NCBI RefSeq assembly: GCF_963576545.1
Contig: NC_083647.1
Coordinates: 5,561,507 to 5,625,506, forward strand
Direction: 5' to 3'
Origin: Limanda limanda
Taxonomy: Eukaryota > Chordata > Actinopteri > Pleuronectiformes > Pleuronectidae
DNA: 64,000 nt
Under the pieces are notes generated by a model. It searched no databases, had not been told where the DNA came from, and saw only the letters and a program-made list of their open reading frames with translations. Below are positions 20,344-30,895 of this stretch, one piece after another. Numbering within the stretch: the stretch's first letter is position 1; each line of letters begins with the position of its first letter. Made by a program: the position numbers and the translations under genes.

Positions 20344-23240
20344 TAGCACAAAGCACCAACATAAGAATAGTCAACAAGTTCTCTATAGAATTAATGAAAA
20401 ACATTGTTGATCATAAAATTTAACCAAAACTGCATGGATTCATTAAAGGAGGTTCAGATGGAGCTTTGACTTGGTTGGGGAAATACAGGATGCAAGTATA
20501 ATCACAGCCTTCGACGTGTGTGACGGTGGGATCAGAGGCACTGATCCAGATGGGTTGTCAATGTGATGATATTACGGCTCTAATGAATGAAGCAGGAGAA
20601 AACACAGAAACACACCTGGGAAGCTCACAGACATACAAGCTGAATCCTTATTTTAAAGACCCATTGCGTGATATGGGAAAAACAAAGCTGTTCCATTTTC
20701 GAAAGCTCCTCCAAATACGGAATCCTTTCATCCCAGAGAAACCGAGGCTCCAACAGGTGGATCCTTCTCAGGGCCGACGTACACCGGGATTCATTGCACT
20801 TTGGTGACAAACTCTTTTTCAAAAGAAACTATGGCGCCAGCAAGCGATGAGACATCTGTTGGTTACTGTTTTTTACCATGCTTCAACTCATCAAAACAGT
20901 TAACACTCCACATGTTAAAGAAGGCACCTTGTGGGGTCCAACTACAACTTGTAGGGAGGAACAAGCTGGTAATGCATATTCCAAAAATCCTATGTGGGAA
21001 GTATAGACTGCATCCTCAAAATGAGGCAGCCCCTGAATGGGGACAAAGCTCGGTACATACACGTGACTCGATGTGGTCATGCAGAGTAGTGAGTGCCACC
21101 ATTGGCCTGATGAAGTCATAATGTTTTCACAATGCAATGGTCCACATATTTCCGGCAAAAGTCCCCCCTAAATGAAATGGTCCTTCCTGAATCAAGTAGC
21201 AGGCTTCAGCTCAATTAAACAGCGGATAGAACACTTGTTAATAAACCAGGGGGCCTTTCATTGTGTCCAACTGCAGCTCTGTTGCTAGGTGACAGCGGAC
21301 ATGGCGGGACAAGCTGGCGATGGGAAATAACGGAAATCCCCCATAAACCAAACAGTCTCATTACCGTTACACCGTGGCAGTCGACGCAGCCCACTAAGGC
21401 CGCCTCCTTCGTGGGCCGTGAAGGTCTTGTAGTTGGCCTCAGTGGATCTACGTCACTTATTCAGTGACTGATTCTCCTCCTTTTAGTGCTGTTAAGCAGC
21501 TGCAGGCCACCATTTAAGACAAGTGAGCAGGAATCTGATCTATAGCATGTGGAGCTGCAGTGGTTCTGCTTCTGGAGGCCACAGACACACACTCACACAA
21601 CTATACACACTCGCAGGAAAACGGGGTAGACATCAGTTTCGCATGTTCTCAGGCTAACAAGCATAACAGATTGCCCTGAGCAGAGATGATGATGGTGTGT
21701 GTGTGTGTGTGTCAGCTTAGCCCCCCACAGCGTCAGTGATAGAGAGCAGTCGACAGCGAATGGAAACTGGCTTTGTGGACACTGTGACAGGACCCAGGAT
21801 GATTTTAGAGGGATTATCTAACTTCTGTGACAGTTGGAGACTTTCCAAAGTTTTGACTAGATTTGTGAACAGGAACAAACCACTCTGCGAGCTTAGAAAA
21901 AACAGGAAGGATAAGAGTGGTGTAGTGCAACTGAGGGAGACGGAAAAGCCAACTGACTGGTGAACCAAGATGCCTGGATGTATACAATATCAATAAATAA
22001 TGTCCACTGACCTGTGGGGATGAAATATATCACTAACTTTGATAATTAAATTCAAGTTACAAGGAAACAAATGACAATGGCAACATTTGTGGTGACTGCA
22101 GGGGATAATCACAGACCAGCCAACAAAAACAGCTACCTAAATTAGTGCAGTTCAAAAATAGGACAGAGTTTTAATGTGAAATGCAAAGAAATTTGATATG
22201 CATCTGAAATCACAGCTTGCATTTCTTGTACTTTGGTTTGTTGTTCACCTTTCCTGGTTTCGGAAGGACAGTATTTCCATTTAAAGTTTTCCTTTGAGCT
22301 TTAAAATGTTTTCTTTACTTTTCTCAGTCTGTCCTTTCCAAGTTTTATGAGTTTGATTATTATAGTTAAGGAAAGGCCTAAATGGAGAATCACTGCTTCC
22401 CCCCCCCCGTTAGTCCGATAAACAATCACTCCCACCAAGGAATTCTGGGAACTGAACACAGAACATTGTATATAGCACCTTTCATTAACAAGGCAATGCA
22501 TAATGCTTGAGTTTCCCTTCCTTATTTAGCTTTGTGAGCTTTCTTTGTCTGACAACAGAAACAAATACAGAAACAAATACAAGTGCAGGTAAACACTCTA
22601 TAGATGATGATGCAGGTGCAGGTAAATACGTGAAGAGCCCATAACGCTCACACTTGCACTTGTTAGTGTGGCACACAAAAGTCCTGCAATAAATTCTCCT
22701 TCAAGAAATTAATTTATAGCCCTTTGTTTTATGCTGAAATTTTTTTAGAAGGGTGTTGATTCACCTGCATGTTAATTTTGGAGGATAGTTAGGGAGAATA
22801 GAAAATGCAAATTTTTTGGGGGGAAAATGACTATGGGATCCTTTCTCAGGTAAAATTTGTTACCCAATGACACCTCTGGTTTAAGTTTGGGATCTCCCGG
22901 TTTCATCCTGTATTCTGGGAGAGGAGTTGCCTTCGTAATCTATATTTAACAGACCAGAATCCAGCACCTGTTTTTCACTGGGAAGATTTTACATTTGTGG
23001 TCGTGCGGTGTGCGGTAAACAGTGGAAGTTACCAGCACTGGCTCATCTGGCCTTGTTTTCACCCACAGGTGCTTCAGTTTGTTCCCACATCACCCTGTAA
23101 AGTTGTTTACCACTAACAAATGACAGCTTAAGAACAGACGGCATAACCCTACTAACCTGCACATGCTGGGAAACTAAGCCAAGTTCATCATAAATGCAAG
23201 TGTGCACACACACTCACACAGGAGTGTCTTAAAGTCCTAA
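20344..23240. other. non-coding DNA, no gene seen
   Basis: Frames around 20520-21158 are short and overlap in opposite directions. A GT run lies at about 21694-21711 and a C tract near 22400. I see no named element. Confidence 0.55.
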
Positions 23241-23245
23241 CCAAC

Positions 23246-23380
23246 TGTGGTTTGGACAGAGTTGACCCTTTAAGGAGCTGTACATTGAAAGGAGCACACA
23301 CACACACACTACGTCTTAAGATCCGGAGACTGCGGTTTGGACAGAGTTGACCCTTTAAGGAGCTGAAGATGGAAAGGAGA

Positions 23381-23411
<31 letters not shown>

Positions 23412-23431
23412 CACACACACACACACACACA
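23246..23431 (+). repeat. tandem 85-bp duplication with (AC)n tracts
   Basis: The sequence GGTTTGGACAGAGTTGACCC followed by TTTAAGGAGCTG occurs at 23246 and again at 23331, 85 bases apart. Each unit ends with an AC repeat: a short one after the first, and a long one (about 23380-23431) after the second. Peptides predicted here are repeat artefacts. Confidence 0.85.
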
Positions 23432-23807
23432 GACATGGTGCCAAACATGATAGCGGCACCATGTGTTCTCAGTATAGCTGTTAATGCAGTTAATACCTTC
23501 AGGACAAACATTTCTCAGTTGCTTGACCTCAACAGCAGGTCAAAGCCAAACAACAGATTATAACCACCTGACACATTACATCCATGTGAGTGTGTGTGTG
23601 TGTGCGTGTGTGTGTGAGTCTCAATTACTCATCAGTCCATCACAGTCTTATTTTGTGTTGTGCTAGCTCATACATTATCACAACTGCACAACAACACTGT
23701 CATAAAACTGTAAGCCAAATATAAAACTAGCCTAGCTTAGCAGAAAGAACGTCACTAACTAATATTTTATTAATATGTTCATTCATGATCATCTATTCTT
23801 TGTGTCC
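23432..23807. other. non-coding DNA, no gene seen
   Basis: A GT-rich patch lies at about 23587-23619. Otherwise nothing recognisable up to the CACTA element. Confidence 0.55.
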
Positions 23808-24379
23808 CATCACTAGACGAAAAGCAGTATTATTGTCAGTGTGAACCTCTTCGGACAGGCCTAATCCCCTGCTGAAACCAACTGTTTCCATGATGTTACC
23901 TCGGCGTTCGCCAGTGAAGACAAGGTGGGTCTATCGGCGTTTGCGGACCTTAAGGGGGATATGGAGAACAAAGGAGAGAGCCGCGGGGGGGCTCCTGAGC
24001 CTTGCGGACCGATCGCGACGTGTGATCTAATTAGCATATGAATGGGAGTCCAGCCGCTGGCTAGAACCTCTCTCTACTCACCATTGGAGGAAACCACAGA
24101 CCCTTGAAACTAATGTCTCTCGTGATTGGCTGGTAGAAGTGTTGCTATTGGTCACCTTATGGGTCATTGCAGTGCACACGTGGGGTCACAGCATTCCGCA
24201 CGTGGGGTAAGCCCCTCCCACACAATATTAATAATAAAAATGTATATAGTAATATTTATTATTATTTATAAGTAAGCCTTTACCAAAAGCACTGCAGTTA
24301 ATTAAAACTAAACATTCATGTGATGCTTGATGTTACAGGTAAGCTTTATTTACATACAGCAAAAATATTGTACAAAAAC

Positions 24380-24559
24380 TCAGATGAGGCTTGAAATATT
24401 TCTCTGCAGCCTCTGGGTCATGACTTCTTTGTGGGACTCTGTCTGAATCTTCTCCAGTGTGTAGACGTCTGTGGTGTGTAGCTGTGAGATCAGTGTAGCT
24501 TCCAGTCTTATATGAAGTGTGGCACACAGGTCGGTGCGCTCCTGGCTGTGGAAGGATGG
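24380..24559 (-). CDS. candidate last exon, cargo transcript B, copy 2
   Basis: The minus-strand frame reads from DDMDPSFHSQERTDLCATLH to RLQRNISSLI-stop, about 60 codons. It contains a 10-base stretch that is missing from copy 1. The upstream splice acceptor TGTTTACAG, or a second AG 19 bases further in, and the partner exon reading SQYDPTRPYISIEELSEKK near 24686-24780 are also present. The C-terminal part looks helical and amphipathic. No protein family was recognised. This copy keeps the longer frame, while the Met of the partner exon is a GTG here. Confidence 0.35.
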   Translation of the reverse strand, partial: PSFHSQERTDLCATLHIRLEATLISQLHTTDVYTLEKIQTESHKEVMTQRLQRNISSLI

Positions 24560-25199
24560 ATCCATGTCATCTGTCCCGCTTCAATCAGCTGTAAACACAT
24601 TCAGTAAAATTAGCACAGTTCAATGACAACATACACCTTTACATGTAACTGGAAAATTATTTAATGAATATAACCTTACCCTCTTTCTTCTCCGACAACT
24701 CCTCAATGCTGATGTAAGGTCTGGTCGGATCATACTGGCTCACAGTGTGTCTTACTACGTCATGGACAGGCAGCTGGAAAACAACACATGTAACATGAGT
24801 TTATTATTAATAAACGGAAATAGCCGCGCTGCATCACTGTTGGAAGATCCACAGCAAAAAAACACCAAAACAATTCATAAACAGTTACTTACATTCAATG
24901 GCTTAATTTTCTGCACTTTAAATCCGGACTTTCAGCGTCTCAGCCTAACGCCTCTTTGTTTGTGTGTGTGGGGGGGGGCTGAGGCTGTGAAAACATAAGA
25001 GAAAAAAGTCACGTTGATGAAAAAACTTAACGAGAACAAACTGTTACATCTAAGTAATTCATAAATATTTACACATGCACTAGATCTGCTCCAACACTCG
25101 ATGCTGTATTCGTATTTTAGCAACTTTCTCGCTATCCCAAAGTGGCGGACATGCTTTTCAGATGTAGGGTTAGCTTAGTGGTTAGCATGGCGTCTCTAG

Positions 25200-25500
25200 C
25201 TTAGCTCTCACCGTAACTCAGGGACTGTGCGCCCGTCTTCTCCGCCTCGACTCGTCCACACCGGGCCCGCGGCTCTGCCTCCACACGCACTCATCTTCTC
25301 CTCCAGGGAACAGCGTTGTGTCGACTTCAGCAAGTTATTGACCCCGAAGACAGAGTCACTCGTACGGGACAAGCTAAACACGACCCGCTTCCTGTCTGCG
25401 GGACAGTCGACGCTGCTGCACGGCGTTTACGAGGCTCTGATTGGACGAGTCCATCAGCTGATGACGCGAGCGGGTGACGTGAGCAGCGGTTACTTCATAT
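25200..25500. promoter_or_regulatory. CpG-rich, possibly bidirectional promoter in CACTA copy 2
   Basis: Counterpart of 8360-8660. CpG density is high, and the CCAAT box appears here as CTGATTGG (25437-25444). A leftward candidate first exon and a rightward frame ending FIWDDCD-stop near 25517 start from it. Confidence 0.38.
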
Positions 25501-25951
25501 GGGATGACTGTGACTGAGGCCAGGTTTATTTTTTCTGGTGTTTAGTAAATTTACACACATGATTCTTGCTGTTCTGTGTTCGTAACCTTATAGTTGAATG
25601 CACTTATTTTAAGTCGCTTTGGATAAAAGTGTTGACTGTTTTAATGGAATACTGAGAAAGTTTAATAACAACAATTAGACAATTGAAGTTCAAACTATGA
25701 AGGAATTTAAGCTCTATATTGTGTCTTCTTTATATTTAAAATAATAATCAAACTGAGTGGAGATGTATGTTGTAGCCAAACAGCCGGCTGCTGTGTTTTG
25801 TCACTGTGCAGTCCATGGGGGATTAAATATTACACTGAAAAAATAAATCATTAAATCAATGAATGTTTCATAGCAATTTTGAAAGTAGTGGTGAAAAGGT
25901 ACCATTTATAATTCATGGAACAGCTTAGTTTGCCATTGACATGTGAATTTA

Positions 25952-26182
25952 ATGCCAGTATTTTGGGAGGACAGATATTTTTATGGAAAGCCAGTAGAAG
26001 TTTGGAGCTTACAGGACACAGATGACCATACCCAGCATCATTTATTTGCTGGTAGAGGTGTGGTTAACACTTCCTCTGTGCATTTAACCAGCACAATTGA
26101 AAAAGTGACTGTAATCATGCCACTCTGTACAGTTGTTGAGATTTAGGATTGTTTTGGATGACAATAAAAATTTGAAATAAAG
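25952..26182 (+). CDS. candidate 3' exon, cargo transcript A, copy 2
   Basis: The frame MPVFWEDRYFYGKPVEVW continues to MPLCTVVEI-stop at 26146, followed by AATAAA signals at 26163 and 26177. The reading matches copy 1 except for one visible change (Asn here, Tyr there). The family is not recognised. It could be a captured host exon or a chance frame. Confidence 0.3.
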
Positions 26183-26600
26183 TGCATTGTTTCATTTCTT
26201 TTGACTGCATTGACCTTTGTTCGTGGTATACAATATAATTCATTATAGCACACTTACCTACTTAAGAACAATTTAAAATTTCAGGTTTAATATTTATTTT
26301 AAGCCTGGTTTACTCAGCCAGATAGTTTGTTGGTGCCTCTTACACAAAGGTGTTATCTGCTCTCAGGGAAACTGATTTGCATTTGTGAAGCTCAGAGCAT
26401 TGTCATTTGCATGTGAAAGCGTCCTCTAGGCGTTGGAGCAGGGGGGTCAAATCTCAACAGCTCACAGGCTTGACAACTGCAGGAACCCTGAGCGTTTCCT
26501 TTGCTGCCTGCAGATACGTGTGAAAGTCGTTAACCGAAGGATGTGCCAACACTTCTCTGCGACACAGATTGACACAAACGCTTCTTTTCATGCAGTGCAT

Positions 26601-27651
26601 GCCGTTGTTGCATTCGATATGCATGCTAATGTTTCAGTTTATAAAGAAAGAGGCCTCTTAAGAAGGAGGCTAGAGGGCCTTTATTTTGAAAGAGTCAGAG
26701 TTTGTATTAAAAGTGTAATGCAGTCACTTTAACAAGGTAAACTGGAGCATATCAAAACAAGGCTTCACATTAAACTCTGACCAATTATACTGAACCAAAC
26801 CAAGGGAATTAGAAATAAAGGCCTGCGTCCAGAACAAGCTTGTTATCTTGTGCACTTGAGGTAAATGAAGGCCTGGACAACTACTTATAGAAACACAGTA
26901 TTAATATGAGTGAATTTGGTTACATCTATAATTCCTCACTTTTAGAGAACCCTACTTTGTACCATTTAAATCTGGAGGATAATCATACTTGAGCTTCTCT
27001 CTTTTTTTTTACACATTTGTACAATTTATTCTAGGATGGTATCAACTGGAGGTGTCGTTTCTTGACTCCTACAACTCACACATCAGTCTGATCTGATTTC
27101 AAGCTTCACACAGCACAGGGGTGCAGAAAGCAGGACACAGGGAAGAGTCAATACCTTACTGATAAGTTCTACTTGGCAGTCTGTTGCCTGCAGCTCTTTA
27201 TCTCACTGCTCCTTCTTCCTAAATCACTCACTGGAATATTCAAAAAAATATCTGCAACTTGTTTTGTCTGATTTGTTTTTGTCTGATTAGCATTAACTGC
27301 TGAGCTCACTGACCAACACTGCATTTCCTGTGACAGCTTAATAATAGAGTAAACTTATGTTGTCAGTTAAATGTTTCTAATGCGAAGCTGCAGCAGTAGG
27401 AAGTGTTCAGTTTGCATTAGAGGCATCCTAACAAAATTGTCACCACAGAAACCAGCTTAGAATACTGCAAATATTTAACATTAAAATACTTTGATCATTA
27501 GGCCACTGGCTCACTCACCACTGGGTTATCTCAGCAAGAGATAGTGACTCTGCGGACATTTATTTCAATGAAAGGTCTCCTGATTATCCCTTTAAGTTTT
27601 GGGCTTAAAGTTACCATAATCTTGGAGCTTTGGGGGTTTTAAAGTTGGGGA
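26601..27651. other. non-coding DNA, no gene seen
   Basis: AT-rich sequence without recognisable repeats or genes between the CACTA copy and the hAT element. Confidence 0.6.
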
Positions 27652-27925
27652 ATTTTAATTAGGGATGTCCGATAATATCGGTCGGCCGATAATATCGGCC
27701 GATATTAGCCTATTTTTTTAATATCTGTTCATATCGTTATCGGATTTTCCACCGATAATGAAAACCGATTATAATGCCTGGGTTGTGCTGCCGCTGCTGC
27801 TTGTTGGGTCCAGACATTTACCGGCGCGCAATTGATGACATCATCAAACCGCACCTGGAACCAAAACAACAACAGAAGAGTGTGGTTAGTGTGGCTAACA
27901 GGTTGCCCGCTAGTTGCTTCACAAA

Positions 27926-29970
27926 ATGTCTGCGGTCTGGAATTTTTTTAACGTTTCACCTGCGGATAGCAGATTTGCGGTTTGTAAAGATTGTGAGGCG
28001 CATGTCATGCGAGGGGGGAGCAAGGCTTCGTCATTCAACACTTCGAATTTAATCTGTCACATTAAGAAGAACCACCCCGAGGCACACGAAGCGTTTTTGC
28101 AGCAAAGTAAGGCAAAACAACAACGAGGAAAGGACTCCCTGCAGAAAACAACGCAACTGTCGCTCAAACAGTCAGCAGAAAAAAAAATGAAATACAACAA
28201 GGAACACCCGAGAGCGAAAGCTATCAGCCAAAAAATCATGGAGTGCATTGCACTGGATAATCAGCCGTTTTCAATCGCGCAAGACGCCGGATTCAGCAAA
28301 CTTGTGGAGTTCCTCGAGCCGCGCTTTGCCATGCCCAGTCGCAAGTATTTCTCTGATGTTTGCCTCCCCGAGTTGTACAGTGTTGTTTATGAACACGTCG
28401 AGAAGCTAATTTCTGATGCTGTAGCCATTAGCTTCACGACAGATATCTGGTCTTCAAGCGTTAGCCAGGTTAGCATGCTGAGCTTGACGGCTCAATGGCT
28501 GGACCCGGACTTTAAGCTCGTCAAGACTGTGCTTCATTCTCAAGAGTGCCGTGGGTCTCACACGGCACAAGCGATCACATGTGCCTTTGAAAAGATGTTT
28601 GAAACATGGAAAATCTCCAAGGAGAGGGTGCATGTAATAGTTCGGGACAACGCACGCAACATGGCTAAAGCTACGTCGGAGTTTGGTGTGCTAAGTCTGC
28701 CCTGCATGGCACACACCTTGCAGCTGGCAGTGAACGGAGGTGCCCTGTCTCAACGCAACATAGCAGATGCTCTGGCTGTGGGTAGACGTGTGATAGGCCA
28801 CTTCAAACACTCACCACTGGCTTGCAGTCGTTTTGAAGACATACAAAAAGAACTCAACATGCCTGTGAAAAAGCTGCAACAGGATGTATCCACTAGGTGG
28901 AATTCCACCTATTATATGATGCAGAGACTGGTGGAGCAGAAGAGAGCATTGAGTGCATATGCTGCAGATTATGAACTCCCAGCAACATTGAATGCAACTC
29001 AGTGGGGGATTCTGGAGAAGATGACCAACCTCCTGGAACCATTTGAACAACTTACCAAAGACATCAGCTCTGCGGAGGCCACTGCTGCAGATGTCATCCC
29101 TGCTGTGATGTCCCTCACACAGCTGCTGGCCAGGGTTGATGAGTCAGACAAGGGTGTGCAAACGGCCAAACGTACTCTACTCGAAGCTGTCTGTAATCGC
29201 TTTAATGGTGTTCAAAGTGAACCACTGTATGCCATTGCAACCTTGGTTGATGCTCGTTACAAAGATCGGTATTTTGACTCAGACAAGAAGGGGGAAGCAC
29301 TGAATATGCTGCTGAGTGTTGTGGATGAAATGGCTGGTGGTGGTAACGATCAGCAGGAAGAGACTGCTGGTGCCAGTGCAGATGACCCAAGCCAGGAGGA
29401 CGGGGACCCAAGACAAGAGGAAAGGAACCCAAGACAGGAGGACGGGAACCCAAGACAGGAGGACGGGAACCCACCACCTAAGAAGGCCCGAAATGAAAGC
29501 CTGCAGGACATGTACCAAGAAATCCTGGGAGAGAATGATATCATCACTCAAGCAACTACAGGCGAAACAGCTTCACAGGTGAGTAAATAATAAACTATTT
29601 TCATTCTGCTTCATATTGAAGTGTACATTAGATGAAGAAAAACAAACATTTGTCTGTCAGTGCTTTGAAGAATAGTTAATAGAAAATTCTATTTTTGTGT
29701 TTACTTTTTCTTTAGGTGCATACATACCTGGGAGAAGTCCTCATCCTCAAGAAAGAATGCCCTTTGAGCTACTGGAAGAGCAACCAGGCCCGCTTCCCTG
29801 CTCTTGCCCGTGTAGCACGCAAGTACCTCACTGCACCCTGCACCAGTGTAGACAGCGAACGGCTGTTCAGTGCTGTCTCGCATGTCATCGACGAGAAGAG
29901 GAATCGTATACATTGCGACAATGCTGAGATGCTTATTTTCATTCAGAAAAATCTCCCTCTTAAACAGTAG
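27926..29970 (+). CDS. hAT transposase (BED finger), two exons
   Basis: Exon 1 runs 27926-29578 and exon 2 29716-29970. The 137-bp intron has a CAG/GTGAGT donor and a TTTCTTTAG acceptor, and the junction keeps the frame. The ATG at 27926 was chosen over an upstream non-ATG frame because the BED domain starts right there. Predicted length is 635 residues. Residues 1-55 form a BED zinc finger (Trp5, Cys20-x2-Cys23, His45-x4-His50). The RNase H-like core shows TTDIWSS (Asp173), VIVRDNARN (Asp241), the LPCMAHTLQLAV block with Cys260/His263, and STRWNSTYYMMQRLVEQ with the likely catalytic Glu337. Exon 2 is the hAT C-terminal dimerisation domain (YWKSN...TSVDSERLFSAVSH...). An acidic RQEDGNP-repeat insert sits near residues 490-515. 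No stop or frameshift is seen, so it may be functional. It cuts and pastes the element. Confidence 0.93.
29388..29475 (+). repeat. in-frame minisatellite inside the hAT transposase
   Basis: Tandem units of roughly 24 bases reading GACGGGAACCCAAGACAGGA, repeated about four times, the first two diverged. They encode R-Q-E-D-G-N-P repeats in the linker before the dimerisation domain and keep the frame. Frames on the opposite strand here are artefacts of the repeat. Confidence 0.85.
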
Positions 29971-30895
29971 TACGAGGATGAGAATTAGAGCACTTTAAGT
30001 CGTTGCACTCTAATTTATGTTTGCTTCTTTCAACTGAAGCTGTTTTTAGTTTTGTGCCTTTTTTATTTGCACATTTTTTGTTATTCATTATGAAAGAGAG
30101 GGCAGAAAGAAACGGTTTATATTTGTAATGATTGTTTTAGCCAAGTTATGGACAGTTACATATGGCCCATCAATCTTTCAGCATCATTTTCTGGACAAAA
30201 GGAGAACTTTGTTTACTACTCTGGAAGGTTTGAACTGAACTGTGTGCCTTTCTTGTTTTTATTGCACACCACATTAATATTACAGGTTGTGTTTTTGCTC
30301 ATGTTTAGCAGGGCTGATTGAGCCCAGTTTATATTTTAAATTGACAAATACTGTATTAGTCCAAGTAATGGGCTAAGGACTGAGTCTGTCTCCAGGCTAT
30401 GTCTTTGCACTTTTATTTCCTTTGTGTGCACTTTACCTCATTCCAAAAGTGTTGTTTGTTGTACCTCATAGAAATTTGTTTTCAGTAGGCTGTCCTACAC
30501 TACACATGTTTACTTTAAATGCTGTATGAAGTTGTACAGGACAACAATGTTGTTGTTTTGTTTTTTTACAATTTGTGAAGAAATCAGATTTGTCCTAGTT
30601 GTAATGGGCATTGTCAGGATGATCTCAGGAAAAGTATGATGATCCAATCTGTTGACAAAATGTTAATAAATATGGAACTTTTCCATAAGTTGAAGTAGTT
30701 TCCTTATTTTTTTATAGACAATGTATGGCAGAAAATAATGTGATGGGACCTAAAATTAGCCTGGGGGAAAAAACGCCTGCATATGTATATCGGTATACCA
30801 TATCGGTTAAAATCGGTATCGGAAATTAAGAATTTGGAGAATATCGGCTATCGGATATCGGAAAAAAGTCAATATCGGACATCCCTAATTTTAAT

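Larger units (their letters stand above)
23811..26597 (-). mobile_element. CACTA-type (EnSpm/CMC-like) transposon, copy 2 (inverted)
   Basis: This 2787-bp unit is the reverse-orientation copy of 7316-10104. The left end reads CACTAGACGAAAAGCAG and the right end, reverse complemented, CACTGCATGAAAAGAAG. CAT flanks it on both sides (23808-23810 and 26598-26600), a 3-bp target duplication different from that of copy 1, so the two copies are separate insertions and not one duplicated block. Sequence agreement with copy 1 is high along the whole length, with scattered substitutions, a shorter CA run and small indels. No transposase was recognised. Confidence 0.82.
27660..30887 (+). mobile_element. 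hAT transposon, complete
   Basis: A 3228-bp element with perfect 15-bp terminal inverted repeats (TAGGGATGTCCGATA at both ends) and an exact 8-bp target duplication ATTTTAAT (27652-27659 and 30888-30895). The duplication fits the nTnnnnAn pattern reported for Ac-type hAT elements. Both subterminal regions are studded with TATCGG/CCGATA words, probably binding sites for the BED zinc finger of the transposase. One two-exon transposase gene fills the centre. Matching ends, intact target site and an open coding region suggest a young and possibly autonomous copy. Confidence 0.95.

Noticed and set aside
23246..23431. CRISPR-like pattern of repeats
   Set aside because: Only two units, with microsatellite content in a vertebrate-like genome. 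Not an array.
23188..23511. Cys/Val-repeat frame of 107 codons
   Set aside because: Made by AC microsatellites and a tandem duplication.
29202..29551. Pro- or Leu-rich frames opposite the hAT transposase
   Set aside because: Antisense shadows of the acidic in-frame minisatellite.
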